A stretch of DNA of 33,673 bases, taken from NCBI GenBank assembly GCA_012735465.1, contig JAAYHJ010000032.1, positions 1 to 33,673 on the forward strand, given 5' to 3'. Source of the stretch: Clostridiaceae bacterium. Lineage in GTDB: Bacteria > Bacillota > Clostridia > SK-Y3. The notes beneath the pieces were generated by a model. The model was not told the origin of the DNA and searched no databases. It saw nothing but the letters and a program-made list of their open reading frames with translations. Of the stretch, positions 32,336 through 33,673 are shown piece by piece (position 1 is the stretch's first letter; each line of letters starts with the position of its first letter). The position numbers and the translations under genes are program-made.

Positions 32336-32340
32336 AAATA

Positions 32341-32589
32341 TTAGTCTCCTTTTTCATAGTACTCTGATAATGGGTTCATGTTAGAAAAACCATCCCACAC
32401 AAATACTTTGCATCTGTAGGAACCGATGATATCATCAAATACAAAATCAAGGGTTTTTGAATCATCAACCGGCATATTTATTATATCATGTTTTTTTACT
32501 GCCACCAAGAAATTTCCGTCATATATTGACACAATTGCTATGGCTGATGTTATATCATGCTCTAAGTAGTTTTCATCCGATAAGTACAC
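32341..32589 (-). pseudogene. C-terminal fragment of a clostridial surface protein
   Basis: 82 codons, ending in KVFVWDGFSNMNPLSEYYEKGD. The segment SAIAIVSIYDGNFLVAVKK to KVFVWDGFSNMNPLSE is a module I know as a tail of larger clostridial secreted proteins and glycoside hydrolases. Here nothing precedes it: a stop codon lies directly upstream of the first possible start (a GTG), with no ribosome-binding site, and 62 nt further is comM. It is most likely what remains after a deletion. Its end overlaps the ribosome-binding site of the cohesin-SLH gene, so it may still be transcribed with it. Confidence 0.55.
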
Positions 32590-32651
32590 CTAACACATTC
32601 ATAGACAGACCTATGCCCAACGCCAGGGCAGGATTAATGGTATTTACCGAC

Positions 32652-33530
32652 CTACCTCCATAGCTTTCTGTCCAAACTCCTATATTGAATTGCTTCTGCC
32701 AGGTGATGGGATTTAATATCGGTGCTTTCATCCAGGTCGGCAATGGTCCTGGCTACCTTAAGTATCCTGCCATATGCCCGGGCACTTAAGCCTAATTTTA
32801 TAAATGCCTCTTCTAACAGGTTCTTTTCACTATTGCCTAACCGGCAAAACTCATTGATATGGGATGATTCCATCTGGGAATTAGAATAAATATTATAGCC
32901 CTTATATCTTTCCAATTGAATTTTTCGTGCTTTATTTACCCTCTTCCTTATGCTTTCAGAGCTTTCAGGCTTTTCATTAGACTCCAAGCTTTTATATTCA
33001 ACGGCAGGCACTTCTATTTGTATGTCAATCCTATCCAATAGGGGTCCGCTCACTTTGCTAAGGTATTTTTGAATTTGGGTGGGTGTACAAGTGCATTCCC
33101 TGGTTGCATCCCCGTAATAACCACATTTGCACGGGTTCATGGATGCAATTAGCATTGTATTGCAAGGATAGGTCAGAGTTGCATTTACCCTGGAAATGGT
33201 CACTTCTCCGTCTTCTAAAGGCTGGCGCATAACTTCTAAAACATCTTTTTTAAACTCAGGCAGCTCATCAAGAAAAAGAACCCCAAAATGGGCAAGGCTT
33301 ATTTCTCCGGGTTTGGGAACCTTACCACCACCTACCAGGCTTGCATTGGAAATAGTATGATGGGGACTGCGAAAAGGTCTGGTGGTAATAAGAGGAGTGT
33401 TTCGGGGTACCAGCCCGGCAATGCTATGTATTTTCGTTACTTCCAGCGCTTCTTCAAAGGACATGTCAGGCAATATTGTAGGCAGACGCTTTGCCAGCAT
33501 TGTTTTACCGGATCCCGGAGGGCCTACCAT
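32652..33530 (-). pseudogene. comM: comM/yifB, Mg-chelatase-like AAA ATPase, 5' part lost
   Basis: What is left (292 codons) is the AAA and C-terminal part of ComM/YifB, a hexameric branch-migration helicase used in natural transformation. [22 protein letters not shown] is Walker [12 protein letters not shown] Walker B, and [12 protein letters not shown] and [17 protein letters not shown] follow. Full-length members are about 500 residues with a 200-residue N-terminal S5/ChlI domain. Here homology stops at about YNIL, just before the first ATG, and an in-frame TAA follows nine codons further out. No ribosome-binding site sits at the ATG; the nearest GGAGG is more than 25 nt away. The gene is therefore cut at its 5' side, probably by insertion of the sequence running off the window. 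Confidence 0.8.
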
Positions 33531-33545
33531 CAGAATGTTATATAT

Positions 33546-33673
33546 AGTTTTATCCTTCCTCCTCCTCCCTTAATGAAATTAACCTCATTTGTATAATAAG
33601 GGGGAGGGACAAAAAGTGGAAAGATGAGGTGATGAACGAGCGGAGAACATAGCTCTCTTCATCTGGGCTAATG
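33546..33673. other. Unrelated sequence interrupting comM, probable mobile-element end
   Basis: From about 33546 to the window edge the sequence has no comM homology. On the plus strand it holds an imperfect inverted repeat (CCTCCTCCCTTA against TAAGGGGGAGGG), a TATAAT near 33593, and a nested hairpin at 33622-33664 (AGATGA/TCATCT around GAGC/GCTC). Subterminal hairpins are typical of several insertion-sequence ends. No protein is readable in this stretch, so the family is unknown. Confidence 0.4.

Noticed and set aside
32590-32651. Short hydrophobic frame (INPALALGIGLSMNVLGVLIG) between comM and the surface-protein fragment
   Set aside because: It recalls the tail of small membrane proteins such as DUF4321, but has no usable start codon and only about 24 codons; too little to call.
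33546-33673. Group II intron 3' end inside comM
   Set aside because: The hairpins at the right edge do not show the domain V consensus, and no AY end precedes the comM junction on the coding strand.

Overview
The window looks like chromosomal DNA of an anaerobic, low-GC, spore-forming Clostridia. Its Firmicutes-type housekeeping genes include the gerM-rph-rdgB order known from Bacillus subtilis, which points to sporulation. A small surface protein joining one cohesin-like domain to three SLH domains suggests a cellulosome-bearing relative (Acetivibrio/Ruminiclostridium-type). That placement is inference. There are no rRNA or tRNA genes and no CRISPR array.

Layout. 1-13.1 kb, nearly all minus strand: 3'-truncated uvrC, ptsH (HPr), an ECF transporter S component behind a structured leader, rdgB, rph, a GerM-like lipoprotein, galK, galT and an ABC-F ATPase (probable operon ABC-F-galT-galK), a 47-aa plus-strand gene, topB and a Na/Pi cotransporter. 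13.2-16.0 kb: a DUF4397 protein that may be spore-associated, a secreted metallo-beta-lactamase-fold lipoprotein, a relic matching part of comM, and a decayed insertion sequence with both terminal inverted repeats. 16.0-20.8 kb, plus strand: a complete branched-chain amino-acid ABC transporter (livJ-H-M-G-F). 20.8-23.8 kb, minus strand: an uncharacterised three-gene module (esterase, HxxxDG acyltransferase, zinc-ribbon membrane protein). 23.8-24.3 kb: a cold-shock gene broken by one missing base, behind a strong promoter and an attenuator-like hairpin. 24.4-32.3 kb, minus strand: a MacAB/YknXYZ-like exporter (adaptor, ATPase, permease) followed by an SLH surface protein, preceded by the cohesin-SLH gene; near-identical 47-bp repeats in opposite orientation lie just downstream of the two SLH genes. 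32.3-33.7 kb: a fragment of a surface protein and a comM/yifB gene that has lost its 5' third where unrelated, probably mobile, DNA begins.

How the genes work together. The gal genes feed galactose into the Leloir pathway. The liv operon imports branched-chain amino acids. rph and rdgB serve RNA maturation and nucleotide-pool cleaning. The exporter and the SLH proteins probably serve the cell envelope; the exporter promoter carries five direct repeats at 10-11 bp spacing over the -35 position, as expected for an OmpR/PhoB-type activator. The least explained parts are the esterase/acyltransferase/membrane-protein module, the three-way-junction leader of the ECF gene, the repeat-array promoter, and the adaptor with duplicated lipoyl-type modules and a Gly-Met-Pro tail.
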